The notes under the pieces: model-generated
What the model was told of the DNA's origin: nothing
What the model saw: the letters and a program-made list of their open reading frames with translations, nothing else
The model's database searches: none
Shown: one piece after another, positions 49,631 to 57,545 of the stretch
Position numbering within the stretch: position 1 is the first letter of the stretch
Layout of the letters: each line of letters begins with the position of its first letter
Translations under genes and position numbers: made by a program
Source of the DNA: Ignavibacteriales bacterium
GTDB taxonomy: Bacteria > Bacteroidota > Ignavibacteria > Ignavibacteriales > Ignavibacteriaceae
Length of the DNA: 64,000 nt
Direction: 5' to 3'
Assembly (NCBI GenBank): GCA_016714125.1
Contig: JADJNX010000001.1
Coordinates: 124,001 to 188,000 of the forward strand

Positions 49631-50020
49631 ATGATCTTTCAAAAAGGAGAGTCAATCGTTAAAGAAGGTGACACTTCCTTTAATCTTTTTGTCTTAATGA
49701 AAGGGAGCGTGGGTGTCTTTAAAAGTGATACTCAAGTTGGAGTTTTTGACGAAAAAGGGGGCATTATCGGAGAGATGAGTGCCATTTTGGGTAAACCAAG
49801 AACTGCCTCCCTTGTTGCTCTTGAGATGACAACTCTGGTGCCAATTCCAAGCGATTTTGACCTTCTTATCAGAGAGAACCCTGACATAGCCAAGGCGGTA
49901 ATGGTTAATCTTGCTAAAAATCTTGAGAGAATGACAAACGAATATCTCCGGATTGCAACACATGAGCAGAGAGAAGAAGCGAGTCTAAAATTGAGAGCTG
50001 ATGGAAGCCTCATTATTTAG
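49631..50020 (+). CDS. Single-domain cyclic-nucleotide-binding protein
   Basis: A 129-residue stand-alone cNMP-binding domain (CAP/PKA regulatory fold) without a DNA-binding helix-turn-helix. 'IVKEGDTSFNLFVLMKGSVGVFK' is the first beta-roll and 'GGIIGEMSAILGKPRTASLVA' the phosphate-binding cassette, with Glu and Arg in the expected places. A helix and a short charged tail end it. It lies between two paralogous pilin genes, which suggests that it controls pilus activity through protein contact, for example by binding c-di-GMP or cAMP at a motor ATPase. That is inference; the ligand is unknown. Confidence 0.88.
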   Translation: MIFQKGESIVKEGDTSFNLFVLMKGSVGVFKSDTQVGVFDEKGGIIGEMSAILGKPRTASLVALEMTTLVPIPSDFDLLIRENPDIAKAVMVNLAKNLERMTNEYLRIATHEQREEASLKLRADGSLII

Positions 50021-50164
50021 AGTAAATAATAAGTCATTTGAAGTTAAATTATTGATTAATATGATCTATATTACACTCTAAATTAAAATTGATTTAGTAT
50101 TTTGACAAACAATAAAATTTTTTTTTAAGCAACACATTCACCAACAAATCATTGAGGAATAATT

Positions 50165-50554
50165 ATGGGACAACAACAGTTGTTACTTATCGTTCTTGGC
50201 GTTATCATAGTCGGTATCGCAGTTGTCGTAGGAATAAATGTTTTTACGACAAGCAGCTCACAGGCTAATACAGATGCAGTTATCGCTGATCTAACAAACA
50301 TCGCAAGCGATGCGCAGAAGTTTTATAAAATGCCTACCAACATGGGCGGTGGCGGCAATGCTTTCACAGGATATACAATTCCTGCAAGACTTGCTTCATC
50401 TGCAAATGGAACCTATACAGCATCTGTAGCTGCTCAGGCTGTTACATTAACTGGAAAAGGCAATCAGATCGGAACCAATGGAACTGACTCAGTTAGAGTC
50501 ACCATGGTCGTCGGACCTTCGAATATCACTTCAACAACTATCAATTCAAGATAA
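50165..50554 (+). CDS. Type IV pilin-like protein, paralogue 2, probable major pilin
   Basis: A 129-residue protein starting 'MGQQQLLLIVLGVIIVGIAV' with the membrane helix from residue 5 to about 27. The exported part has a helix ('TDAVIADLTNIASDAQKFYK'), a glycine-rich turn ('MGGGG') and a beta-rich C terminus ending 'GPSNITSTTINSR'. The pilin helix is recognisable, but the leader is Met-Gly only and position 5 has no Glu. A strong terminator follows the gene, as expected for an abundant subunit transcribed apart from the assembly genes. The 144-bp upstream gap contains a T9 tract near 50119-50127 and could hold its promoter. Confidence 0.85.
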   Translation: MGQQQLLLIVLGVIIVGIAVVVGINVFTTSSSQANTDAVIADLTNIASDAQKFYKMPTNMGGGGNAFTGYTIPARLASSANGTYTASVAAQAVTLTGKGNQIGTNGTDSVRVTMVVGPSNITSTTINSR

Positions 50555-50576
50555 TTGTTGATTTAACTTTATTTTC

Positions 50577-50616
50577 AAGGGAAGGTTGTCTCCAAAAAGG
50601 ATAGCCTTCCCTTTAA
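50577..50616 (+). terminator. Terminator or attenuator between pilin and pilC genes
   Basis: A long hairpin (AAGGGAAGG at 50577-50585, CCTTCCCTT at 50605-50613, with further partial pairing inside) is followed by TTTAAATAT. It can stop or reduce readthrough from the pilin gene into pilC, which starts 10 nt later. Confidence 0.75.
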
Positions 50617-50625
50617 ATATGTTAT

Positions 50626-52065
50626 ATGACTGAGTTACGCTTTTCTGCCGTAAAGGCAAATGGACAAATAATCAGCGGTTCTCTCTCTGCAAACTCTTAT
50701 TCTGAGGGTAAAAAGAAGATTCAAAGACTCGCTGCACAAAATACCCTTTCGATCCGATCGATCGAGAAAAGGCGTACATTCCTCTATAAAGTCCAAAGAG
50801 GAACTGAAAAAGCAATCTTTGGAGAACAAAAAGCCTTTAACAGGCAAGAAGTAACCGATGCTTTTACCAAACTTGGTTACAAAATCCATTATGTTCGGGG
50901 AAAACTCATTGACTATCAGGGCAAACCTGGTATGCAGGATATTTTAATGTATGTGAAGATCAGCGCTGAACTGCTCGATCAGAAACTCCCCTATGGAGAA
51001 ATTTTAAATCTTCTGATAAACGATACTGCCAACAAGACCCTGAAAGAAACTCTTAAAGAGATCAATCAGGAATTGAAAAAAGGAACAGACCCTGAACAGG
51101 TCTTTACTCGTTATCAAAATGTTTTTGGGAAATTTACAGCTTTTATGCTTGGTCTCGCTGCCAAGAGTGGTAATATGGGGGAAATTTACCGAGCCACTGC
51201 AAAATTCCTTGAGAGAAGATCTGAGTTTAAGAAAAATCTTAAAAGTGCCCTTGTAACCCCACTGATAACGCTGCTTGTTCTTTTTGGCGCAGTTTTATTT
51301 TATGTGATGTACATATTCCCTGAAACAGCGAATATGTTTCTCAGGTTCGGCATCGAATTGCCTCCAATGACAAAGGCAACTCTGGAATTCAGCGATTTCC
51401 TGATGGAGCACCCAATATTAATTTTCTTTATTGTCTTTGGACCCGTTATTGGGTTTGTAGTTTTTATTTCGACTGAAAAGGGAAAATACGTCAAAGACAA
51501 ATACATGTTACGAATGCCTGTAATTGGAACTATTGTGCATAAAACTGCTATTGAAGTTTTTTGCAGAGTATTTTACACTCTATACAGCGGGTCTGCAGAA
51601 AGCATTACTCCTTTAAGGATCTCGGCTGAAGCAACCGATAATAAATATTTTGAAGACAGAATTAAAAGAGTTGCCATACCCATTATGACCAAGCAGGGTG
51701 TTGGTATAACAGATGCTCTTGAAGCAACCGGAGTATTCACTGACACAGCTCTTTCCCGTATTCACTCGGGCGAAGAGACTGGAAATATCAAAAACAGCAT
51801 GTTACAGCTCGCAAACTATTATGAGAGCGAAACAGTTTATAAACTCAAAAATATTATCGAGTTGGTGCAGGTCATCATTGCGATGGTTATTATGATTGTT
51901 ATGACTGCTCTCACGGTTGTCTCTGCTGAAACTGCTACTGTCAGCCCGAAACCTCCGGGTACCCAAAACAAAGAAATTTTCCTGGATAAACAGAACGCAC
52001 AATGGTCGATCCAAGACTGGAAACTGCTGACAAGATCGGATATACCCTTTTACGAAAAGGTATAA
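50626..52065 (+). CDS. pilC: Type IV pilus inner-membrane platform protein PilC/GspF
   Basis: A 479-residue platform protein with the GspF double-domain layout: cytoplasmic helical domain 1 (about residues 95-205), membrane helices at about 205-228 and 263-283, domain 2 (about 300-400, containing 'YSGSAESITPLRISAEATDN' and 'SGEETGNIKNSMLQLANYYE') and a last helix at about 405-432. An extra N-terminal segment of about 90 residues precedes. The final 45 residues past 'VVSAETATVSPKPPG' overlap the pilB start by 64 nt. If one T is missing in 'AATTTTCC' (near 51978) the protein would end at a TAA 12 nt before the pilB ATG, which fits better; I cannot prove this. Confidence 0.9.
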   Translation: MTELRFSAVKANGQIISGSLSANSYSEGKKKIQRLAAQNTLSIRSIEKRRTFLYKVQRGTEKAIFGEQKAFNRQEVTDAFTKLGYKIHYVRGKLIDYQGKPGMQDILMYVKISAELLDQKLPYGEILNLLINDTANKTLKETLKEINQELKKGTDPEQVFTRYQNVFGKFTAFMLGLAAKSGNMGEIYRATAKFLERRSEFKKNLKSALVTPLITLLVLFGAVLFYVMYIFPETANMFLRFGIELPPMTKATLEFSDFLMEHPILIFFIVFGPVIGFVVFISTEKGKYVKDKYMLRMPVIGTIVHKTAIEVFCRVFYTLYSGSAESITPLRISAEATDNKYFEDRIKRVAIPIMTKQGVGITDALEATGVFTDTALSRIHSGEETGNIKNSMLQLANYYESETVYKLKNIIELVQVIIAMVIMIVMTALTVVSAETATVSPKPPGTQNKEIFLDKQNAQWSIQDWKLLTRSDIPFYEKV

Positions 52066-53795
52066 TTGATGTTCAGACCCTAGAAAAAGCTCTCGACGCC
52101 AAGGCGAACGATGTAAATAAGATCAAACGAAATCTTGCACAAATACTTGTGGAAGATTTTAATTATGATCATGACACCGTATTTGCCGAGGTCGCGTCGT
52201 TATATGCTTTCAGAGATTTTGACACCATCGCTGAAAGGTATTCAGATGATAAAATCGAAGAGATCAAAAAGTATATAAAATCCCTGCCTGATTCCCTTCA
52301 GCAGTTAATGGCTTTACAAAAAGTTATCCCTCTCCTTTTTGATCCTGTCATCAAAGATAAGATGATCCTCGGTGCAGTTGACCCCACAAACAAAAAGATA
52401 TCAAAAATTGCTTTCGATCTTAAAGCCAAAAAATATGAAGTAACCTTCATAAAAAAGGCCAGATATGAAAAGCTGGTATCTCATATTAATCCTGTGGAAA
52501 ACCAATTCCTAAAGAATATCGAAGACCTTCCACAAGAGATGATGACCGATTCTCCCGATGACTCACAACTGGATGAGGAAGCTCTCGAAGCAGAAATCAA
52601 CAAAAGTGCTTTGATTAATCTGATTGAGGCTGCTTTAGTTGAGGGAACACGAAAGGGAGTGTCAGATATTCATATTGTACCTGCCGGAGCCAAAAGAACT
52701 GATCTGATGTTTAGAATTGACGGTAATTTGCAGATTTGGTACACACAGGAAAACACCTACCCTGAGGCAGTTATCGCGGTTATAAAAGACAGGGCAAAAG
52801 GACTTGACAGATTTGAAAGAGAAAAAGCCCAGGATGGTTTTATTCAAAGAGAGATCGATGGAACTGTTATCCGTTTCCGTGTTTCCATCCTGCCAATGGT
52901 TGGAACCGAGCTAAAAAGCAAATTTGAATCTGTGGTTATTCGTATCCTTGATGATAGAAAAGTAATTACCGACCTTAACAAACTTGGTCTCGCAGGTTAT
53001 GCAAGAACTGCATTCGACAATGCGATCAGAAAACCTCAAGGTATGATTATCCTCACGGGTCCTACTGGTAGCGGTAAAAGTACAACTCTTGTTGCCGCTC
53101 TCTATCAGGTAATTGATCCTACAGTTAATGTACTCACAGTTGAGGATCCCGTTGAGTATGTAATCAGGGGTGCCCGCCAGTTAAAGATCGGGCATAAGAT
53201 GAATTTTGAACAAGCTATCAGAGCTATTCTGCGACATGATCCCGACATCGTACTTGTTGGTGAGATGCGTGATAAAGAGACTGCCGAAGTGGCGATAAAA
53301 CTCGCCAACACAGGTCACTTGACCTTTTCCACGCTTCATACCAATGATGCACCATCTGCAGTTTCCAGGCTCTATAAAATGGGCATTGAGCCTTTCCTTA
53401 TTGCTTATGCAATTAACATTATTGTTGCCCAGCGACTTATCAGAAGGTTGTGTGTGGATTGTAAAAGGAAAATGACCCATTTTGATCACGATATTATGGA
53501 ATTGCTTGGATTGGATGAAGAAGAGTGGAAGCAATATGATGTTTACGCGCCTGTTGGTTGCCCAAAGTGCTCCGGAAGTGGTTACAAAGGCAGAATTGCC
53601 ATCCACGAGGCTCTTTATTTCACTAAAGAGTTAAAACGAGTTATTGTATCCTCGGGTGAAGAAGTGGATGAAGAACGACTGAAAACACAGGCTAAAAAAG
53701 ACGGTTCACTGAATTTGCGTGACACGGGACTTGAAAAAGTTAAACTTGGAATGACCTCATTTGATGAAGTTATTACCGGTACAATGGAAGATTAA
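52002..53795 (+). CDS. pilB: Type IV pilus extension ATPase PilB/GspE
   Basis: A hexameric AAA-like motor that powers pilus polymerisation, 597 residues. An N-terminal GspE/PilB-N domain is followed by the ATPase core: Walker A 'GPTGSGKST' (353-361), Asp-box around 'TVEDPVEYV', Walker B 'VLVGEMRDKETAEVA' (about 416) and His-box 'HLTFSTLHTND'. The zinc tetracysteine motif typical of extension ATPases is complete: 'CVDC' from residue 484 and 'CPKC' about residues 519-522. This separates it from retraction ATPases. It overlaps the pilC reading frame and is followed after 82 bp by the pilT-like gene. Confidence 0.94.
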   Translation: MVDPRLETADKIGYTLLRKGIIDVQTLEKALDAKANDVNKIKRNLAQILVEDFNYDHDTVFAEVASLYAFRDFDTIAERYSDDKIEEIKKYIKSLPDSLQQLMALQKVIPLLFDPVIKDKMILGAVDPTNKKISKIAFDLKAKKYEVTFIKKARYEKLVSHINPVENQFLKNIEDLPQEMMTDSPDDSQLDEEALEAEINKSALINLIEAALVEGTRKGVSDIHIVPAGAKRTDLMFRIDGNLQIWYTQENTYPEAVIAVIKDRAKGLDRFEREKAQDGFIQREIDGTVIRFRVSILPMVGTELKSKFESVVIRILDDRKVITDLNKLGLAGYARTAFDNAIRKPQGMIILTGPTGSGKSTTLVAALYQVIDPTVNVLTVEDPVEYVIRGARQLKIGHKMNFEQAIRAILRHDPDIVLVGEMRDKETAEVAIKLANTGHLTFSTLHTNDAPSAVSRLYKMGIEPFLIAYAINIIVAQRLIRRLCVDCKRKMTHFDHDIMELLGLDEEEWKQYDVYAPVGCPKCSGSGYKGRIAIHEALYFTKELKRVIVSSGEEVDEERLKTQAKKDGSLNLRDTGLEKVKLGMTSFDEVITGTMED

Positions 53796-53877
53796 AAGTT
53801 AAATCCTGAATTCTCATACTTTTTTTATATATTTTGAGTTAATATACTCGTTTTTTACACCTAAGTTAAACTGAAAA

Positions 53878-55125
53878 TTGATGTTATCTTTAGATCAGAT
53901 TTTACATACCGCGAAACCTTTGCTGAACTCTGTTACAAATCAGATTCCAAGATCTGTAATCAGTGCAGAAAAAATCCCATTTCTTGTTAAAATGGTGTCT
54001 GGTTTAGACCATGATACAAAAGGTGTTTTCCTTGATCTGATGAATTCAATTCTCGTTTCTATGATAAAAAAAGAGGCTTCCGATATCGAATTTGGAGGGC
54101 TTGCAACACAACAGCAAGTGTGGCTAAGGGTTCATGGGAAAAAAGACAGAACCCCCGACTTCCCTTCATTTTCTGAAGATGAGAGTGCTATTATAATCTT
54201 GAATATCCTTAGCGACAAACAAAAGGAAGTTCTACTTAACAACAAAAATATTGACTTTTCTCACTCCTTCTCCGCCGGGGAACCTGTAAGAACCTATAGA
54301 TTCAGAGCAGATGCATACTATGATATGGACTCCTTGGCTCTGAATATGAGAGCTATCTCCCCTGTCGTTAGAAAAATTGAAACCATGGGATTCAGTAAGG
54401 CTGCTCTTCAATCGATGCATCACCTCTATATAAAACAGGGGCTTGTCCTGGTTACCGGAATTACTGGTTCCGGAAAATCATCAACGCTTGATGCAATAGT
54501 GGATATGCATAATGAAACTGACAATGCCCAGGTTATCGTTATTGCTCAACCAATTGAATTTGTACACATTTCGAAAAAATGTATCATCCGGCACCGCGAA
54601 GTGGGTAAAGATGTAGCATCATTTAAGGATGGCGTAATTCAGTCACTCCGTCAAGATCCGGATATCATTATTATCGGTGAAATGAGAGACCCTGAAACTA
54701 TTATGGCATCTCTGGAAGTGGCAGATACAGGACATAAAGTTTTTTCTACCCTACATACTTCATCGGCTGTGGAATCAATTGATAGAATTATTGCGGAAGT
54801 GCACCCTAACGAACAACCACGTGTCAGATACAGACTGGCAGATGTGTTAACGGTAGTTATTTCTCAGAAACTTTTACCAAGTCTCGATGGTAAACGGGTT
54901 ATGGCTAAAGAGGTGTTGGTGATGACTCCAAATATTCAGGCTGCAATTAAAAACAATAACTCGGGTGAAATCTATATGATGATCAACCAGGGGGCTGCTC
55001 AGGGAATGATAACTATGGAGCAGGATATTAAAAATTTATACCTAGCAAAAAAAATCTCTCTGGATACTGCCTTGGCTTATGCCAATCAGAAGGGTCGAAT
55101 GAAACAAATTCTGGGGGTGGTGTAA
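53878..55125 (+). CDS. pilT: Type IV pilus retraction ATPase PilT-like
   Basis: A 415-residue motor ATPase without the zinc tetracysteine of PilB, consistent with the PilT/PilU retraction class. Walker A is 'GITGSGKSS' (194-202), Walker B 'IIIGEMRDPETIMASL' and the His box 'HKVFSTLHTSSAVES'. The N-terminal part ('SDIEFGGLATQQQVWLRVHG') is a PAS-like domain. The C terminus, 'AYANQKGRMKQIL', resembles the end of PilT, with its AIRNLI-type loop replaced by other residues. At 415 residues it is longer than typical PilT (about 345), so PilU-like activity is possible. The next gene follows directly after its stop. Confidence 0.92.
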   Translation: MMLSLDQILHTAKPLLNSVTNQIPRSVISAEKIPFLVKMVSGLDHDTKGVFLDLMNSILVSMIKKEASDIEFGGLATQQQVWLRVHGKKDRTPDFPSFSEDESAIIILNILSDKQKEVLLNNKNIDFSHSFSAGEPVRTYRFRADAYYDMDSLALNMRAISPVVRKIETMGFSKAALQSMHHLYIKQGLVLVTGITGSGKSSTLDAIVDMHNETDNAQVIVIAQPIEFVHISKKCIIRHREVGKDVASFKDGVIQSLRQDPDIIIIGEMRDPETIMASLEVADTGHKVFSTLHTSSAVESIDRIIAEVHPNEQPRVRYRLADVLTVVISQKLLPSLDGKRVMAKEVLVMTPNIQAAIKNNNSGEIYMMINQGAAQGMITMEQDIKNLYLAKKISLDTALAYANQKGRMKQILGVV

Positions 55126-56652
55126 ATGGCAGTAAAACTTGTTTTTTGTCTTTATCTTGAAGGTTCCGACAGTAAAGCGGCGTTGTTTGAAATAAGTGAT
55201 GCCGGGGTAAAGTTCCTCCGTGGAGTATCCCTTGAAATAAACAGACCTGATGAACATACTTTTGAAGACCCATCTCTTCAGTTTGAGTCTGCCGAAGTAA
55301 AATTAACCGGCGATGCTGACTTGGGACTTACCACCCACGATGACTTTGATCAGGGTTACATCAGATCAGTGAGCACTTTACTTCTTGGGGTGGACCTCTC
55401 AAAACTGGTGGTGATCCCTATAATAACAGAACCTTATGTCAGTTTCCAGAGGCCGGATAAGGGCGAAACACAAATATTTAAAAAAGAAGTGATCGAGAAG
55501 ATCGACGCCGCCAACAATTCGATAGATATGGCTGATGGCGGCAAGATGACAATTGTGCCTAGCTCCGATATAGCATACATTAATCTTATCGATTCTATCG
55601 CGCTGGCAAATGGCAAAAAGCACATTAAGATACCGTGTGTAAAAGCTGCAGATACGTCCCTTAGTTTTTATCTCTCAACAAAGTTTAATTTTGCCCTCTC
55701 CGATTACACTCTTGTTCTCTATATCGGAAAAGAATATAGCAGGATGATCTTCCTTATGGGAGATCAGGTGAAACACATAGCTCCGATGCTTAATATCGGG
55801 AAAAGTAACATCGATTCATTTGACATCTTCTCGTCAAAAATAATGCTCGAGATGGAAAATGGTGACATTTCAAATCTCGATAATATCGTTGTTTGTGGGG
55901 AAGACTGGAGTGAAACACTCCCCGATTTGCTCCGTAGCACTTTTCCGCGTTCGAGAATAACCGGTATCGATTTTGATGATATTGATACTTCATTGCTCGA
56001 CAGAGATATTGAAGAAAATATCTCAATGTTCAGTGTTCCAATCGCTGCGGTAGTTGAATATTCGAAAGAGTTGAAAAAGAAACATATCGGTATTAACCTG
56101 ATCCCTTCTATGCTGATCGAAAGGCAAAAAACCTTTCCTCTTGCATGGCATGGTTATGTTGTTATCATGATTCTCTTTGCGCTAACTGTATTTATTACAG
56201 GGAATATTCTGCAAAAGGTAAATGAAATTAGTAAACTCGATAAAGAAATCGCAGAACTGACTGAACAGCAACGCCAGTTTAAGGCTTTGATTGATGAAAT
56301 ATCAAATTACGATGCAAAAGTAAAAGGTTTTGATGAAACCCAGGCTGTACTCGATAGTGTAACAAAAGATGCAAGTGCCTGGCAGACTTATATTAAAAAA
56401 ATAGCAGGGTTTGTTGAACAACGCAGGAGTATGTGGATAACAGGAATTAATGCCCCTGAACCAAACAGAATTGATATTTTCGGGTTTAGCAAAAACCGTC
56501 CGCTTGTTAGCGAATTTACTCAGTTTCTTGATGGAGCTATCCTTCAGGGAGTTACTTCTGAAAAAATTTCAAACGAGCGGGTACAGAAATTTTCCATTAT
56601 CGTAGCAGATAGCTTAGCGAAAGCACCGGATGGAACGCAAATCAAAAAATAG
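55126..56652 (+). CDS. PilM-PilN fusion protein of the pilus alignment complex
   Basis: A 508-residue protein that joins two usually separate subunits. Residues 1 to about 320 look like the actin-fold PilM/GspL cytoplasmic domain ('YTLVLYIGKEYSRMIFLMGD', 'NIVVCGEDWSETLPDLLRST'), although the ATP site is not well conserved. At about residue 323 the PilN-type segment 'INLIPSMLIERQK' occurs, followed by one membrane helix (342-361) and a periplasmic coiled coil ('SKLDKEIAELTEQQRQFKA') with a PilN-like C-terminal fold. GspL of type II secretion is a natural PilM-PilN-like fusion. The start is immediately after the pilT stop and the gene overlaps the next by 23 nt. Confidence 0.82.
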   Translation: MAVKLVFCLYLEGSDSKAALFEISDAGVKFLRGVSLEINRPDEHTFEDPSLQFESAEVKLTGDADLGLTTHDDFDQGYIRSVSTLLLGVDLSKLVVIPIITEPYVSFQRPDKGETQIFKKEVIEKIDAANNSIDMADGGKMTIVPSSDIAYINLIDSIALANGKKHIKIPCVKAADTSLSFYLSTKFNFALSDYTLVLYIGKEYSRMIFLMGDQVKHIAPMLNIGKSNIDSFDIFSSKIMLEMENGDISNLDNIVVCGEDWSETLPDLLRSTFPRSRITGIDFDDIDTSLLDRDIEENISMFSVPIAAVVEYSKELKKKHIGINLIPSMLIERQKTFPLAWHGYVVIMILFALTVFITGNILQKVNEISKLDKEIAELTEQQRQFKALIDEISNYDAKVKGFDETQAVLDSVTKDASAWQTYIKKIAGFVEQRRSMWITGINAPEPNRIDIFGFSKNRPLVSEFTQFLDGAILQGVTSEKISNERVQKFSIIVADSLAKAPDGTQIKK

Positions 56653-57541
56653 TTTAATACTCAGTGTCCTGATCATTCTGGTACTCATTGTTTGGGCTAT
56701 CCTCCACTTCTTTGTGTTTGGAGGAAAGATCAAAGATAAAACTCTTCAATTGAATAAATTGAAGGAAAGTAATGCGGAATATGATACTGCATCATTGAAT
56801 GCTCAACTTGATACCTTAAAAAGAAAATTTGTTGCTCTCGACTCACTGCTCGCAATGCGAAAGTATAATATTCCGATTGATATTCATCAATCAAAATTTT
56901 ATTCATTCCTCGCTGCACAAACTCCGGGTCTCTCAGAACTTAGTTATGTGAATATGGAATATGCCGGAATGGAGTTGGAAGGTTCATTTGTTGTGCAAAA
57001 ATACAAACTTAGCGGCCAGTCATCTTTTAGTGAACTCTGGCGTTTGATTTTTGCAATCGAAGAAAGTAAAGAGCTAAAAAAAGTGAAAGCCGTTTCTTTC
57101 AGTCAGAATGTCGTGTTTGATGAAGATAAATCACCTTACTATTTTGTCAATTTTGCGTTTGAAGTAAGAGTATATTCTTCACCTGACGACCGGTTTACTT
57201 CATCAAGATTTACAGAGAATGATCTAAAAGCAGGAAATATATACAATATTTTCTATCCGGTTATCCGAACAGAAATCGAACCAAATATTTATGATTTGCT
57301 CGATGTAAAAAATTCTAAACTACTCGCTTTACTTCCGGATGGGGCATTCCTGATGGACGAAAGAGGAAGAACATATGTTCTTGCCGAAGGTGATGAAGTC
57401 TATCTTGGCTTCCTGACATCTATCGACAGAGAACACAACAGTGTGACATTCGTGCTGAATAAAGGAGGGGTGATTGAATCAGTCAATATCAGATTATTGC
57501 AGGAATCTGATCCTTCACAGCAACAAGAAACAACGAGGTGA
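56630..57541 (+). CDS. PilO-like protein with a C-terminal PilP-like domain
   Basis: A 303-residue inner-membrane protein with one N-terminal helix (about residues 9-30), a coiled coil ('KIKDKTLQLNKLKESNAEYD') and a ferredoxin-like periplasmic region typical of PilO ('YKLSGQSSFSELWRLIFAIE'). The last about 75 residues ('KLLALLPDGAFLMDERGRTY', 'LAEGDEVYLGFLTSIDREHN') resemble the beta-domain of PilP, a lipoprotein that contacts the secretin. If so, PilO and PilP are fused and no lipid anchor is needed. This PilP assignment is tentative. It lies between the PilM-PilN fusion and the secretin gene. Confidence 0.78.
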   Translation: MERKSKNSLILSVLIILVLIVWAILHFFVFGGKIKDKTLQLNKLKESNAEYDTASLNAQLDTLKRKFVALDSLLAMRKYNIPIDIHQSKFYSFLAAQTPGLSELSYVNMEYAGMELEGSFVVQKYKLSGQSSFSELWRLIFAIEESKELKKVKAVSFSQNVVFDEDKSPYYFVNFAFEVRVYSSPDDRFTSSRFTENDLKAGNIYNIFYPVIRTEIEPNIYDLLDVKNSKLLALLPDGAFLMDERGRTYVLAEGDEVYLGFLTSIDREHNSVTFVLNKGGVIESVNIRLLQESDPSQQQETTR

Positions 57542-57544
57542 TCC
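57535..57544 (+). promoter_or_regulatory. Extended Shine-Dalgarno site of the secretin gene
   Basis: GAGGTGATCC is a perfect 10-nt complement to the usual bacterial 16S rRNA 3' end. It lies 7 nt (from its GG) before ATG 57546 and includes the stop codon TGA of the preceding gene. It supports the short secretin start. Confidence 0.7.
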
Positions 57545-57545
57545 A

